Notes: generated by a model not told the origin, from the sequence alone. Shown: positions 25,301 through 37,255, numbered from the stretch's first letter. The stretch: 64,000 bases of DNA from Gymnorhina tibicen (GCA_013399875.1 VXAZ01001701.1:88968-152967); one strand, 5' to 3'. Made by a program: numbers and translations.

Positions 25301-26700
25301 TTTAGGTCTAAGACAGTTCCAGAGGCCAACACACTAGGCAGTACCACTTACTGCGTGACGTGGTTATGCAATGTTGTCCTAGGGAATAAAAAAAGCAATG
25401 CATTTCAGCTTTTTCTCCTACAAAAACTCTGTGACATTCCCTTTTGCCTCTGTCCCTTACGCCTGGGGGCAGTTTAACTGGTAACTGACAAAAGTGAGAT
25501 TGCTGAAAGCGTGCCCTGCTCAGATCTAATAAATCACATGAAAGTAGAAGAGGAACAGAACTGGAAATGTCTCTGAATAATCAGCAGATGAAAAACCTTT
25601 TACAATCTACTAAACTTGAAACACAGGCAAAGATTTGGTCAGTTTTGTTTCAGAACTAAGTAATTCTGTGGTATAAATTAAATAAAAAAGCCAGCAAGAA
25701 CGTTTCTCTTCCACTATGTGGGGGAAATATGCTCCAGATGCTTGCAGTCTGTTGGTAACAAGCAGCAGTGTGATGGACTGGATGGATTTTGAAATTATGT
25801 CTCTAACTGATCTAAAGAAAAAGTAATGATAAAATGTCCAGCAATTGTCTAGGTGGAAATAACAAATGGAATGTTGTAACCCAAACCTCAGAGATGGCTC
25901 TTACTGTGCATCAATTGAGGCAATTTTCAGAGACCGGACCCAAAACCAGCCCTGATGCTGAGCAATTTTATTCTGTCAAGGTACTGGTAGACGTGGGGAA
26001 AATTTTCCAGTGACTGAGTGGTCTAAAACCTGAACCTTGGTTCTGAGCATTCAGCACTGGAAATGCAGAAGAGCAGTATTACTGCTGAGATAGTTTGGTG
26101 TCTGTGGAAATCAGCCTTGACTCCCTGAGAGCTTTAGGGATCTTTTCCAGCGTCACTAATATTCTGTTGAGGAAGAAAACAGGCACTGGGAAAAACAGTG
26201 CAAGGTATTTAAGACATGAAGTTTCTGAAGCTGACACAAAAGTGAATTTGGTCTCGGAGCACCAGCTATGTGAGATATCAATACAATTTTGCAGGGGGTT
26301 TCACCCGTCTGATGTTACAGCAGAGTTAGTTTGGAATTCTGGTGCCAGGATCAACCTAGCCTGTGCATAATCGGTGGCGAAGTAAGACCCTGGGAATCCT
26401 ATGCTTTCACTGTTTTTTACCTAGAGAGTAGTTTGAGATAACTGTGTCCAGAGTAAGGAGAGGTTTTATGGCTAGAAGAGAAGCAAAATGTGCACATGGA
26501 TCGGTGTGGTGACTTGGACTGAAGAAAAGCCCTCTTACTGCTGAGCAGACTACTGCAGCATGGATGTCTCATTTCTCCAGTGACTTTTGTGGCAATTGAC
26601 TCCTGCTGGACTCATCTGTGCTATTCACACTTGCAAAGGTGCAGCCATAGTTTTTAGCGAGCCCAAAATTTTTTTCATACTATAGTTATCACATAAAACT

Positions 26701-26729
26701 ACATGTTATATAGTTATATAGTTATATAA
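26701..26729. repeat. Short TATATAGT tandem repeat
   Basis: TATATAGT/TATAGT units repeat about three times in an AT-rich stretch, then stop at AATCAGC. A minor microsatellite. Confidence 0.6.
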
Positions 26730-29700
26730 TCAGCAATTTTTTTTTTCCTATTAAAAATGTTAGTTCTAAACTCTGGGTTTTGCTTACACCAGCACTAGAT
26801 TATGATTGTGACAGTGGTAGCTGCCACAGATGTATCAAGATGCTTGATTACAATGCTTTGGGACACTTTTCACTTTTCATCCTCACTCAGGATGGCTTCT
26901 GGACCCTGTCCACCCCAATAGTGCAGGGATCACAGGGACAGGTCCAGGAGTAGCCCAGCTGCCTTAGCACAGGGATACAGGGACACACCACACAACCTGG
27001 TCCCTGCATATATTGCTGTATGGACTTGTGCAGCCTTACCAGCCTTTGCACTAGCTTGGTTATCTCAGCACAATACTACATGTTTGTTTGACATTCATCC
27101 CACTGTCTATCAAAGACCCTCAACCCCTGTATACTTGCAAGCAAACTTGAACACCTGGCTGCCAAACTGTGTTCTTCAACTTTTCTGAAAACACAAACTG
27201 TAAAAATATGATCCATTCTTTCACAGGGTGTCTTCTATTGCTTAGAGTGAGGCGACCAATCCCAAAAGCTTGTTAGACTCTTCTGACACAGCAGGCAGCT
27301 TGCAAATATCCATTCTCCCAGCTTTTCACTATATGCAACAAGATCTGCCTGTGGAGGTGTGTGAGAACAGATGGGCAGGAAAAATTATTGTGAAAATGCT
27401 TCTGGAGACCAGACCCTATGCTGGAGTGTCAAGCACTGCCTTAAAATTAGAAGACAAGGGGCAAACCCACACTAGGTCTCCATCCCTCCATTGCAAATTT
27501 TCCTGAAGGAAATCAGAGAGCACAATCCTGTGGAAATCTGCTGGAGTCAATAAACTGACCTCTGGGTAGGTGCTGGTGAGCAAAAAGGATGCATTAAAGC
27601 CAGAAGGATTTGAATCCCAAGCAAGGAGTGACAAGGTATAATTGTGTCTAGTGATGGGGAGAATCCCAGGAAGTGGGGTGTAAATTACCTGGTTTCCTCC
27701 ACTGGAGTTTAGCCGAGAATTTAACACCTTTGTTTGCTTAGGAGAGGTCCTGCAGTGCTTTTAGTGTCTGTAAGGGCTCCAGCATTTCTGCTGTCTCATG
27801 CAAATGTGCTGAAAAAGCACTTCAGAGCAAGTGTCATGAATCAACACCAGCCCAGGCTCCCCAGGAAAAAAATAGTCAGCCAGTCCTCCAGTCTTTACTG
27901 GGGGTCTCTCTGTAATTTATGGGTGCCTGAAGGCATACTTCTTGAGGAAGTGCAATCTCCTCCTTTCGTTTAGGGTTACAGCCTGAAGGCCATTTTTAAA
28001 ACTGACAGGGACATGTCCTGTGCCAGCACAGGAAGAACATGTCCTGGCACACTGCATCTCATCATGGTCTCCACTATAGGCATATCAGCTAGTCCTGATG
28101 AGCAACTGGAGGGAGTTTTCTTGCAGGATGACATTTTGCACAGCCACAGAATTGTTACCACAGAGGTCTACTCATTAAGTGATGATGATTTTCAAAAGTG
28201 ATTATCTCAGATGGAAAGGTTGACTTGATGTAAGCTTACTGTAAGGAAAATCTCTTTCATCTATAACTGATGCTCTGGTATCCATTTCCATTTAGTCAGC
28301 TTGCAGCTAAACCCTATCAGTGAATAGTCACTTCAGAGGGCCGCACACCTGGGACTAGTGATTTTGCTTACACCAGCCCAAAATTGGGCACTGAGCCCAA
28401 AATCACTGCCCTGCCAGGTCTGAGGTGTCATTCTGGCAGCAGTGTCAAGCACAATGGAGGAGCAAGAGACTGGGAAAAAGAAATCCTTACTAGCAGGGCA
28501 CCTTGAGGGTGTTCTAAGTGCAAACAGGTGGAAAATTTCTCCTTTCTTAGACAGGGCCAGGAAAGCAATCTTGTAGGTGATGCAAAAGATAAAGGCAATG
28601 AAAAGACTGGAGGAGCAGCAGATGCATGAAGGCTGCTGAGCTGGTGTACAGAGTGGTCAGGGGGTAAAACAGGTGATGAACAAAGCCAAGCTCTGGCACC
28701 ACAGGTTTTGTGACATGCAGAAAGATTCTTGCACCCTAGACCCAAAATACAGAATGAGTATGATGGGCTCTTCCCCCTTTTGTCACCAGGAACAGAGACT
28801 CTGCTAGAGTGCGTTTGTCTGGATTCTCATCCAGGCAAAAGCCATACGCAGGCTGGCGTAGGGAACGATCCAAGCTGCTTGCCTACTCCAGACTGTATAG
28901 AGCTTTCAGAGGCCCAGCCTAGCAGTAATGAAAATTTTGTTCGGTTTTAACAATTAACTCACTGTCAAACAGTTGGAGAAACAACACAGCCTCTTCCTGC
29001 CTTAACTTCCTCATCTATCTGTTCTTCTGACTTGACAATGACCAGGATACATACTACAAGACTTGGTATTCATCCAACGATGTTTTAGTAAAGTTTTAGA
29101 CAGGAAATGCTATTGTCTTTGATGCTACTTCTCCCCCAGATCTTCATCTCTTTAGGACACAGTCTCTGTATTGTTGATGTTAAAACATTTTCTGTCCACT
29201 TCAGTTGTATGACCTCCACTCCCTCTCACTGCTGCATCTGTGCAGAGACAAACTGTCACATATAGATACTGATTAGTCCTGCTTTATTGTCCTATGGCTT
29301 GATAATAGAAGGAGGCACAATCAAGGAGACATCAGAGGAAAGAAAGATCCCTTAACTGGATTTAAAATGCTACCTGTAACTTTTTTCAATCTCCTATACT
29401 GAGATGTTTGGCATTTATAAATCAATCAAATAGGATCAGGAAGTTAGATTCCAGAAAATAATAGTGCCTCCTTATTTCTTGTAGTAGAACCAGTCGAGAC
29501 TCTTTCCTATGCCGAACCTAGATGATTTTATTTGAGCATATGATCCTCTCGACTCCTTCCTGACCTCTTGCAGAGCTGTGAGAGCTGGTTTGTAATGGCA
29601 CTGGATGCTTGGTACCAGTCCACACTCTTTGTGTGGAATCTAAACTTTGCCCTGCCACTGGGCTGTGATATTAGCAGCTATTGATCAGAAGGACCCAAAG

Positions 29701-31996
29701 GCAGCTGGTTCATAATGTCTAACAGATATTGAGGCCTGAAGCCTTCCACAGTGGAGAGTATCTCATGAAGATGGATAAAGGGAAAGAGACCATCCTAGGA
29801 AAAGTATGATGCTATGCTTTAAGATGAATCCATAGAAATCATAATGCCATCTTCTGGTCAGAATGTCTTTAGGGATCTAAAGAAGAGAGGCAAAGAACAA
29901 TACATCCCAAATCCTTTTATCTGAAGAGAAAGAAGACTGGAGTCAATGTTGAGTGCTGTTTAAAACCCCATCTGCACAGTATCTCCTGCAGATCCCATCT
30001 GTGCATGGGTGTGCACTTGGGCTGCAATCCTGTGCAGTCTGGGTTGGGAAAGTAGCTCTGACCCTTTGTGTGCAGATTCAAGAAAGTGGATGAAATGAGA
30101 CTGTGGGCTTCTTTTACTGATAAAAGCTGACCCCATGGCCTGGGGAGAACAAAGGTGTAGCAGCTAGCTTCGCTGCTTCTCAGGTATGGAGATGAAGTGA
30201 CCTGAGAGATTCATAGAAGTCCTGCTTTGGATCTTGCATTTTCTAGTGATAAGTTAAATGTCCCTGTCTGTCTGAAGGAAGACTAGAATTAGAAGGCCTC
30301 ATGAAGCAATTCATGAAGGCCTCATGAAATGTCAAAGCTAATTCTAGCAAATGCCACTGAAGCTTAAAAAATGAGGCTTTGGTTTAAAATAGTTGCAGAT
30401 AGTCACGGTAATTAAGTAGGAGTCCTGTCCACAACTGGAAGGCAAATGAACAGGGTGGAGGAGCTTCAGTGCATGTGCCTGGGGTCTGAGAAAGAATGGG
30501 TTGTCTTGCTAATGGTTTGGTACGTATGGCTCAGTACCAGGGCTTTAATCTTCACATGGTGAGGAGATATCCTTAGGAAAGAACTGTCTCCCCAGGAACT
30601 TCCTTCCTCAATGTTTTTACATGTATTCAGTATTAAATACATTGACCAATGGAGGGTTCAGCTTCCTTTGCTCATTCTGGTTTGGGTTTGTTTTCTGCAC
30701 AACAGTGTTTGACCAGATTTCAGCCTCCAATGGAGATCTGGTTCAGCTGTGGTACTGTCCATCTGCTTCAAGTTAAGCATGCTTCCAAGAACCCTCCTGG
30801 TTTGGAGGAACATGGTCCTGCTGCTTTCATGTCCTTGGCAACCCACTTACTTGAAAGACACCACAAGGATGAAAAAATTTGTTTTATGTTATCATAGTGG
30901 GTGCAGAGGAGGTAATTTGGCCTGTCTTTGTAGCATATCTTTAACACAGGATTTAGGGAATAATCCTGTGGTCACTGAAATCCTGGACAGAGCAGTCCGT
31001 GGAGAGACTGCAAATCAGATCCAGACTGGCTAAGAAAGTTACACAGCATCTCCAGCAGAAATGTTCATGGTGCCTGATAAGGTTTGGACAATGTTTCAGC
31101 TCCTCAAGATCACCTGCTTGGCAAAGCGAGGTGCAACAGCCGTGACTAAAGGCAGTTATTAGTCCCCTCCCCACCCCAAAATGCTGTTTCAGCAAATAAA
31201 TTCAGCATTAAGAATTGTCAAGCTAGAGCTGTGCCATTTCTTGGAATAAGTAGAAAGCATTTATTGGCTCTTTTAAATTTATCTTCTTTAATCCTGATGA
31301 AGAACTGTAGGCATTTTCTTCAGTATTTAGTGGGGAGAAAGAAAATTCCCAGTTGACAGAAAGCAAAGCAAGTGCTGACTAAAAGAAAATTACCCATGAA
31401 AATAGAACTAGAATAAAAACTTAATTTCAGCTCTGCTACACTTGATGGACTGACAAGAAACAAGAATCTTTACAGTCAAGTAAAGGGTAATCACTGGCAG
31501 GCTCATATCCAGCTACGCGGTCTCTTGAGAGAGCTCAAGGCTAATCCAGAACTGCACAGAACTTTCTCAGTATGCAGTTTCTTTAATTTTCCTGGGACAC
31601 TTTGCAGTTAGTGAAGCAGACTGTCTATGTAAATCTTCACCACATCTGAGCTTCAAACGCCTTGAGGCAGAGGTGGCCATTAGCTGTGCAAGTCTGTATA
31701 GCAAATAACCCAGCAGGATAAGCAGTGGCTCACTGCCGAGCAAGGACACATTCAAGTGCTTCTCAGAAGGCAGGTCTGAAGGGGTTGGAAAATACATGGC
31801 AGTTCTGTGGTGCCACAAATGTCTGATCTGACCTTCACCACCCCAAAGAAAAATTCCACCCCACTGAAGTCAGTATCCTGAAGAACTCCCAAAAACGATT
31901 TCTCTTGTTGCTGGAGCTTCACTCTCATGATGCACTCTGTGGCTCTGTTACTGCCTTAGTAAATTCAGGGAGAATTCATCATGTGTTTACCTGGGT

Positions 31997-32011
31997 AAAA
32001 AAAAAAAAAAA
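31997..32011. repeat. Poly-A run (15 bases)
   Basis: A plain A homopolymer in unique DNA. No retrocopied sequence is recognisable directly upstream. Confidence 0.8.
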
Positions 32012-34097
32012 GGGCACATTACATACTGTTAAGACATTTTGTAACAATGTTGCTTACATTGTGTCTTCAGCTCTGACATGCTTGCTCATATTTTTTAGAG
32101 CAAGTTACAAAACCAGGAGAAAGTAAGTGTTATCTCTTGGAAAACTCCTCTTGTCTTCATGGAAAATCCTTAATTACAGTTGCTAAGAATGAGGATAGCT
32201 TTTCTCCCCTAAAGACATCCTGAAAAAAAAGCTAATTTCATGGATTAACTGAATTCAATGCACATCTACACGGTTTAGATTTCCTTCAGTTGTTCCAAAA
32301 CAAAGCTGTCCTGATATTTCCTAGAAGACATCAGAAATATACCTATGTAAACTAAAGGTTTTACAAATTTTGGAGCCTTCCTGAGGGGCCCAGTCTTTCC
32401 AGCTGCTTCCCAGATGGATGCTTATGTGCACAGGACTACGGTTCACCCGAGTTTTCAGGACTGATTTCTCCTGCATCTTTCCTCCAACCCAGTGAAGGGC
32501 TTGAGAAGGAAGTGCAAAGAGAAGAGGGATTGTTGCATCCCTCCTTTCCAAGGCCTAAACAGCTGGTTTTTTGACAGTAGGGCAGAAAGCCATATATAGG
32601 CTAGCAGTGAGGCTACAGTTCCCACAGAGAGAAAGGGACTGAATCCCTATTTACCAAATTTAATAACATTATGCATTAATCACATTCATTTTTTACAATC
32701 CTTTGCATTTTTTCCCTAACATTATGAATTACTAACTAACTCACAACTTCTTTTTACTATTTTGTTGGCACTTTATTCTCACATTTTAAATAGTTTGGGT
32801 TTTGACTGCACTCTTATAAAAATACTTTCAGATTGGGGAAAGTGGTTGGAAACTGTCATTTAACTCCTTCCAGCCTGACTTCAAATGATCCTCTCATTTA
32901 TTTCAAAAGTGCTGGGGCCTAGCACAATTCAGAGCTCCCTGTTATGGTCATGTACTTTCTCTTCATCTCCTTTCAAAGTTTAAGAGATTTATTTTTGTTT
33001 AGCTTTCTCTCTCCATTCAAATTGAGATTACTATTAAGATGCATTTGGAGAACAGAATTCCACTCTTTTCTCTCTGTTTTTGGCTTTTGGCTAACTATGC
33101 TTGATAATTATATGTAACCACTTCACTTTGTAATATATTCCCCATATTTCCCTTCCAGCTGACCTAACACTTTCATACAGTAACATACTACAAAGTTCAC
33201 TAACCCTTTTTTATCTGGAGGCATAATTGGGACTCTGTGTTCTTGAATCTCTGAAGTCCACATCAATCCTTCTAAGCAAACTTCCTTTCAAATGCAGATA
33301 GAGTACTTTCTCTCAACTTGATGAAGAAAGCTCCTTTGCTCCTTTATTATGTGCTTTATGATATCTGTTTCATAATTTTAAATGGTGAGAAATACTCATG
33401 CTTAATTTTCGTGGTCTTTAAAATCTATTTTGAATTCATGTTCAACAGTAGATGAATCAGAGCTGACCTGCCCGTTAAAGGACTGTGAATACAATTCTGT
33501 CCTGAACTCTGTGCAAACCTCTTTTGTGGCAGCTTCTTTCACTCTAGGTTCACTGTGTTTGGCTGTATGAGGTGGCTTTCTTTCCCACTGCAGGTTAACG
33601 TTAGGTAACAAAGGCACATGCATGATCTGGAGGTCTCTCAGGCTGGTGTGTGCTGTGTCCCATGTACATGTGGATGTGTGCCATCCCAGTTAGCACGTGC
33701 AGGAGTTTTGGACTGTGATGCTCTGCAGATCTGTTACCAGTAACACCCACTTGAGGAGACTTGTGCCTCTGACAGCCTCTCAGCCATTTCCACATAAATG
33801 CTCTTATGGCCTGGGAAACGAACTAAAGTTAACATCAGCTGACGGGGAGGAGAAAAAAAAAACCAACAAAAAAGATATGGCCTGTTTTTACACACAGCCC
33901 AGGTCACCTCTTGGCCCCACCTGTAGGCATACCTAAAGCTTGGGATGGAGTGTGAGCAACTGCCTGTGCATGACAGCTGATTCAACTAGCTACTCAAACT
34001 CTGCTGCTGTAAGAGACAAAGCTCCTTCAGTTACCTTGAATTAAGTACCCAAATTAAGTACCAACTAGACAAATCAGGCCACAGACTCTCCGTGGTC

Positions 34098-34206
34098 TAA
34101 GGCCCTGATCCAGAAAAGCATTTAAGTGCGTGCTTGTTTACCGTTTCTGTATAATGTTTATAAGCACATGCTTAGATGTAAGGACATTTTGAAGTCCTAT
34201 TGAAAT
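34098..34206. repeat. Probable ancient amniote palindromic repeat
   Basis: GGCCCTGATCCAGAAAAGCA is followed by TTTAAGTGCGTGCTTG, then AAGCACATGCTTAGATGTAAG and GAAGTCCTATTGAAAT. These blocks resemble a palindromic MITE-like repeat that I recall as common in turtles and crocodilians and as relics in birds. The two halves (AAGTGCGTGCTT and AAGCACATGCTT) are partly inverted. The family name is not certain. Confidence 0.45.
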
Positions 34207-34854
34207 AATTTTGCAAAGGACTGGGAAAAACAAATACTGGCCGTTCTACAAAAAGAAATTTATTAAATAAAAATGTTGGGTTTATCTCTTAGGTTTCTGC
34301 TAATAGAGTTAGGGTGTGGCTTTCTACTGAAATGTCGCAGTGCAAGTAAACATTACTTTGGAAGTCTCTTTAAGACACTGCCTTTGTCTTTTCTCATTCC
34401 CTATTTTTCATAGTGATTCACCACAAAGAATGTATTTCCCACCAATTCAAAAATAAGGCCAAGCAGCATGTTAATCTGCATTGCCTGTAGGCCTCCGAGC
34501 TGTGTTTCAGAAAGCACTGTTATGTATTTTGCTACTTTAAAACAAAAAGCAGACCAAATGGTCACACAGAAGGTACCTAATCAGTCTGCCAGAACATCTC
34601 TCTGCCATGAAAAATTTATTCTTATTCTCTATAGGTTGATCAGGGTATTTTATGAATGCTATCTGGCTTTCATGCCCAGACATACATATGGCCAAATGTG
34701 TGTCTGGCTTACTGCATTCCAGGGCAAAGAAAATGTTGTTGCTATGTTTTACACTAGGCTGCTAAGAGTGATGCTTGGAAAAGCTGCTTAACTATCTGTG
34801 ACTGGTGGGAAAAGTCACTATTTGAAGCCCCAGTATTGAATCAGGGTTGTTTGT

Positions 34855-34903
34855 GGGGGGGGGGGGGGCAANGGTGTGGGGTGTTTGGGGGGGGGGGGGG
34901 GGG
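34855..34903. repeat. Poly-G tracts flanking an ambiguous base
   Basis: A run of 14 G (34855-34868) and a run of 17 G (34887-34903) flank GTGTGGGGTGTTT, with an N at 34872. Real G-rich repeat and sequencing error cannot be separated. The lengths should not be trusted. Confidence 0.75.
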
Positions 34904-35626
34904 AGGAGGTGGCGGAAAAATGATAAAGAAAGTGGTACCATCTGCATTTCTTGCTCTGATTGTTATGAGAGTACCTGAATCGCTGGAAAAATGCCAGTAG
35001 TATTTTTCCCTGCTGTAAAAAAAGAGAATAATAATTAAAAGTTAGTGACAACAACTACTATTCATTGCATAAGTGCCATATACTTGGTCATATAATGCTC
35101 TTTGCTCTAAATTGTTGGCATGACTTGACAAAAGAAGATGCACTTCATGTATTACCCCAGTATAATTCTCCTCATCAAAATCCACAACGTTTAGAAATAC
35201 AGTAATTCACAAAAAAGAAGGCAAAACAATTAAGGGTTCTGGCTCTGCATACAGTCTTCTGGAGGCAGTGAATTTGCACCAAAAAACCAGACACAAGGAA
35301 AGAATGGCATCTTTTCTTTCTTTGAGCTGACGGGAAGTTTGCCATTTACTCTGAACCAGAATTTAACCTTGGGGACAGATATCTGGATCTCTGGGGTAGA
35401 AAAAGATGTGTTTAGAAGTAAGAATATGGCAAAGCTAAAGAGACAGTGGCTGAGTCTGCAAACAGCCAGAAACACTTGCCTTGTGTTGCTTTGTGCATTG
35501 TATTTTCACATACACAGCTTTGGAACAATGGTCAACATTAATAAAGAAATTATAGTGGTCTTTTAAGACCATCTTTGTTCATTCTGTGTACTAAGCCCAA
35601 GGGTAGGTCAGGACCACCAGCAATTT

Positions 35627-35644
35627 AAAAAAAAAAAAAAAAAA
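35627..35644. repeat. Poly-A run (18 bases)
   Basis: An A homopolymer following CAGCAATTT. I could not recognise a processed pseudogene or a LINE tail immediately before it. Confidence 0.8.
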
Positions 35645-35720
35645 CCAAATCAGAAGAAACCTCATTCATGCCCACAGGACAGAGAGCATAATGGTCACTA
35701 CTAAAGTAGAAATGGTAAAA

Positions 35721-35845
35721 ATACTAATATCAAGTAGTATATATGGCTAATATATTAATATAATATATATTGCTGATATAATAGTATATATTTCTAATAT
35801 ATACTGTATTAATAGATAACATGTATTATTATATATAATAATATG
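35721..35845. repeat. AT-rich low-complexity region
   Basis: The stretch is almost entirely A and T in TATATTA and ATATAAT units with several short palindromes. It is a degenerate AT microsatellite. Confidence 0.85.
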
Positions 35846-36424
35846 GAGAAAAGATGGAAAAATTCATCATGGAGAATGAGCTGCATAAAAGCAACACCTT
35901 ATACTTAAACAAACAGATACTGCTTTGTAGAGTGGCATGCCTTTTCCCTTTCACTTGACCACTACTGTCTTTTTACTTAAGGCTTCAACAGATTTTGGCT
36001 TTGTTGTTAGGAAGTACTTAATTAAAACAAGTAGGGATGATGCAGGTGGGAGTGTTCCATACAACAGCGCCATACACCTTAGTTAGCCACAGATTGTTAG
36101 CATTCTAACTTTAAAGGTTTACTCAGCATAAGCCTTAGAAGTTCTAACAGTTTGGCTATATGTGAATTAATTGCACATGCCATAATAAAATTAGCAGGAG
36201 GAGCCTACTGAATATTTTGAGAGCTATGAAAGCTCACTCTTTTAATCTGCTCTGGATTAAAACCTGGTGTATTTCTGGCTTTTCTCAGTATTTTTAAGAC
36301 TGTACTTAACAGCAAGGTGTACTTTTGTGAGGATTTAAATACTAGCCTCCTCGGCAGAAACAGCTGAATTTCACTATTAGAGACAGTGATACATTCTTCA
36401 GTGTATTTTTGAGCACACAAGGAT

Positions 36425-36555
36425 CACGCTTAGAGCATGGTACTAATAACACCATGGTCGCAGATTCGATCCCTGTATGGGCCATTCACTGAAGAGCTGG
36501 ACTCAACGGTCCTTGTGGACTTTTCAACTCAGAATATTCGCTTATGCTGTGAACA
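36425..36555 (+). mobile_element. tRNA-Ile-derived SINE with CR1-like tail (TguSINE1-like)
   Basis: The 5' part reads like a tRNA-Ile gene. TTAGAGCATGG is followed by the anticodon loop CTAATAA (36443-36449, anticodon AAT), and a B box GATTCGATCCC lies at 36463-36473. The tRNA part ends TATGGGCC. Next comes a CR1-type 3' tail (TGGACTCAACGGTCCTTGTGG ... CAACTCAGAATATTC). The first few bases of the tRNA, and part of the A box, are degraded. A tRNA-Ile head on a CR1 tail is the layout of the songbird SINE TguSINE1. It lies just upstream of the TRABD2A CpG island in the same orientation. Confidence 0.85.
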
Positions 36556-36894
36556 CTGCTTCTGCAAAGCACAGTGGTCACACAACTTCGGAATGGCCAC
36601 CCATGAAACAAGAGGGAGCCAAAATAATTCAAGCTGACGGACACTAAAAAGGCTTGTGAAGAATCACAATATTCCATTTTATATTCATTTAAGGAGAGCA
36701 GCAGGAAGGACAGAGACAGGCGGGCAGGCCCAGGGCGGGCAGAGCCGGGTGCTGCGCTCCCTGCGGGTTCGCCGAGGGCTGCGGGACGGGGTGCGCGGCG
36801 GCCCCAGCCCCTCGGGACTAGGCGAAATCCCTGCGTGGCACTGCCCGGCCGGCGGCTGCGGGACCCCCCCGATGCCGCCCCATCGCCCGCNGAG

Positions 36895-36963
36895 GGAAAA
36901 ATAAAAATAGGCAAAAGAAGTCAAATTAAAAAAAAAAGAAAGAAAGAAAGAGAGAAGTAAAAC
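36895..36963 (+). repeat. A-rich and GAAA microsatellite tract in the presumed 5' UTR
   Basis: An A-rich stretch passes into repeated GAAA units at about 36938-36950 and then GAGAGAAG. It interrupts the CpG island about 85-150 bp before the TRABD2A start codon. It is a simple repeat likely to vary in length between individuals. Confidence 0.8.
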
Positions 36964-37047
36964 GGGAGGTGCGGAAGCAGGGAAAGGTGTGGGGGCAAAT
37001 TCGAAACCGCAGGGGGCCGCGGTCCGCAAGCTGCGCGAAGCGCGGGG

Positions 37048-37164
37048 ATGGTGCGCCTCGGCGGGCTCTGCCTCCTGCTGCTCCTGCTGCTGCTGCAGGG
37101 CTCCCTCCTCCTGCTGGCCACAGCCCGGCACGGCCGTGCCGCTGCGTGCCCGCTCCGCAGAAAG
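37048..37164 (+). CDS. TRABD2A: TRABD2A (TIKI1) coding exon 1: signal peptide and N-terminus
   Basis: This first coding exon has 39 codons. The ATG at 37048 has G at -3 and G at +4, a good Kozak context, and sits inside a CpG island. The peptide starts MVRLGGLC and continues with eight consecutive leucines (residues 9-16), a typical signal-peptide core. Ala24-Thr25-Ala26 fits a signal peptidase site, so the mature chain would begin near Arg27. The exon ends CPLRRK at AAG|GTAAGC, a strong donor in phase 0, and joins in frame to exon 2 to give CPLRRK-QNELNS. Mammalian TRABD2A has a Cys followed by a similar short linker before ELNSFLWT. The assignment rests mainly on exon 2, because signal peptides of this family are poorly conserved. 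The family product is secreted or membrane-bound and clips the N-terminus of Wnt ligands. No cDNA evidence was available, so the start is an inference from context. Confidence 0.85.
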
Positions 37165-37255
37165 GTAAGCGCCGCCCGGGGTGCCCTCCTGCCCGGGGTG
37201 CGCTGCCTTCCGCCCCGCCCTGCCGGCAGCGCGGGGGCGCGGGTCTGGTCCCCCC

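Larger units (their letters stand above)
25301..34097. other. Unique intergenic DNA
   Basis: No recognisable gene or transposon. Small items are paired p53-like half-sites at 28009-28044, nested repeats at 30283-30347, a TATATAGT repeat at 26701 and a poly-A run at 31997. Confidence 0.55.
34207..36424. other. AT-rich, simple-repeat-rich DNA before the TRABD2A promoter
   Basis: It holds the poly-G tracts, an AT-rich block and a poly-A run. No gene is recognised. The AT-rich character ends sharply at the SINE and CpG island. Confidence 0.6.

Noticed and set aside
29844..29857. CTCF-like sequence ATGCCATCTTCTGG
   Set aside because: It misses the core at two positions, including the Y position of SYAG.
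36425..36480. Possible functional tRNA-Ile gene
   Set aside because: The acceptor 5' strand and A box are degraded and a CR1-type tail follows, so this is a SINE, not a tRNA gene.
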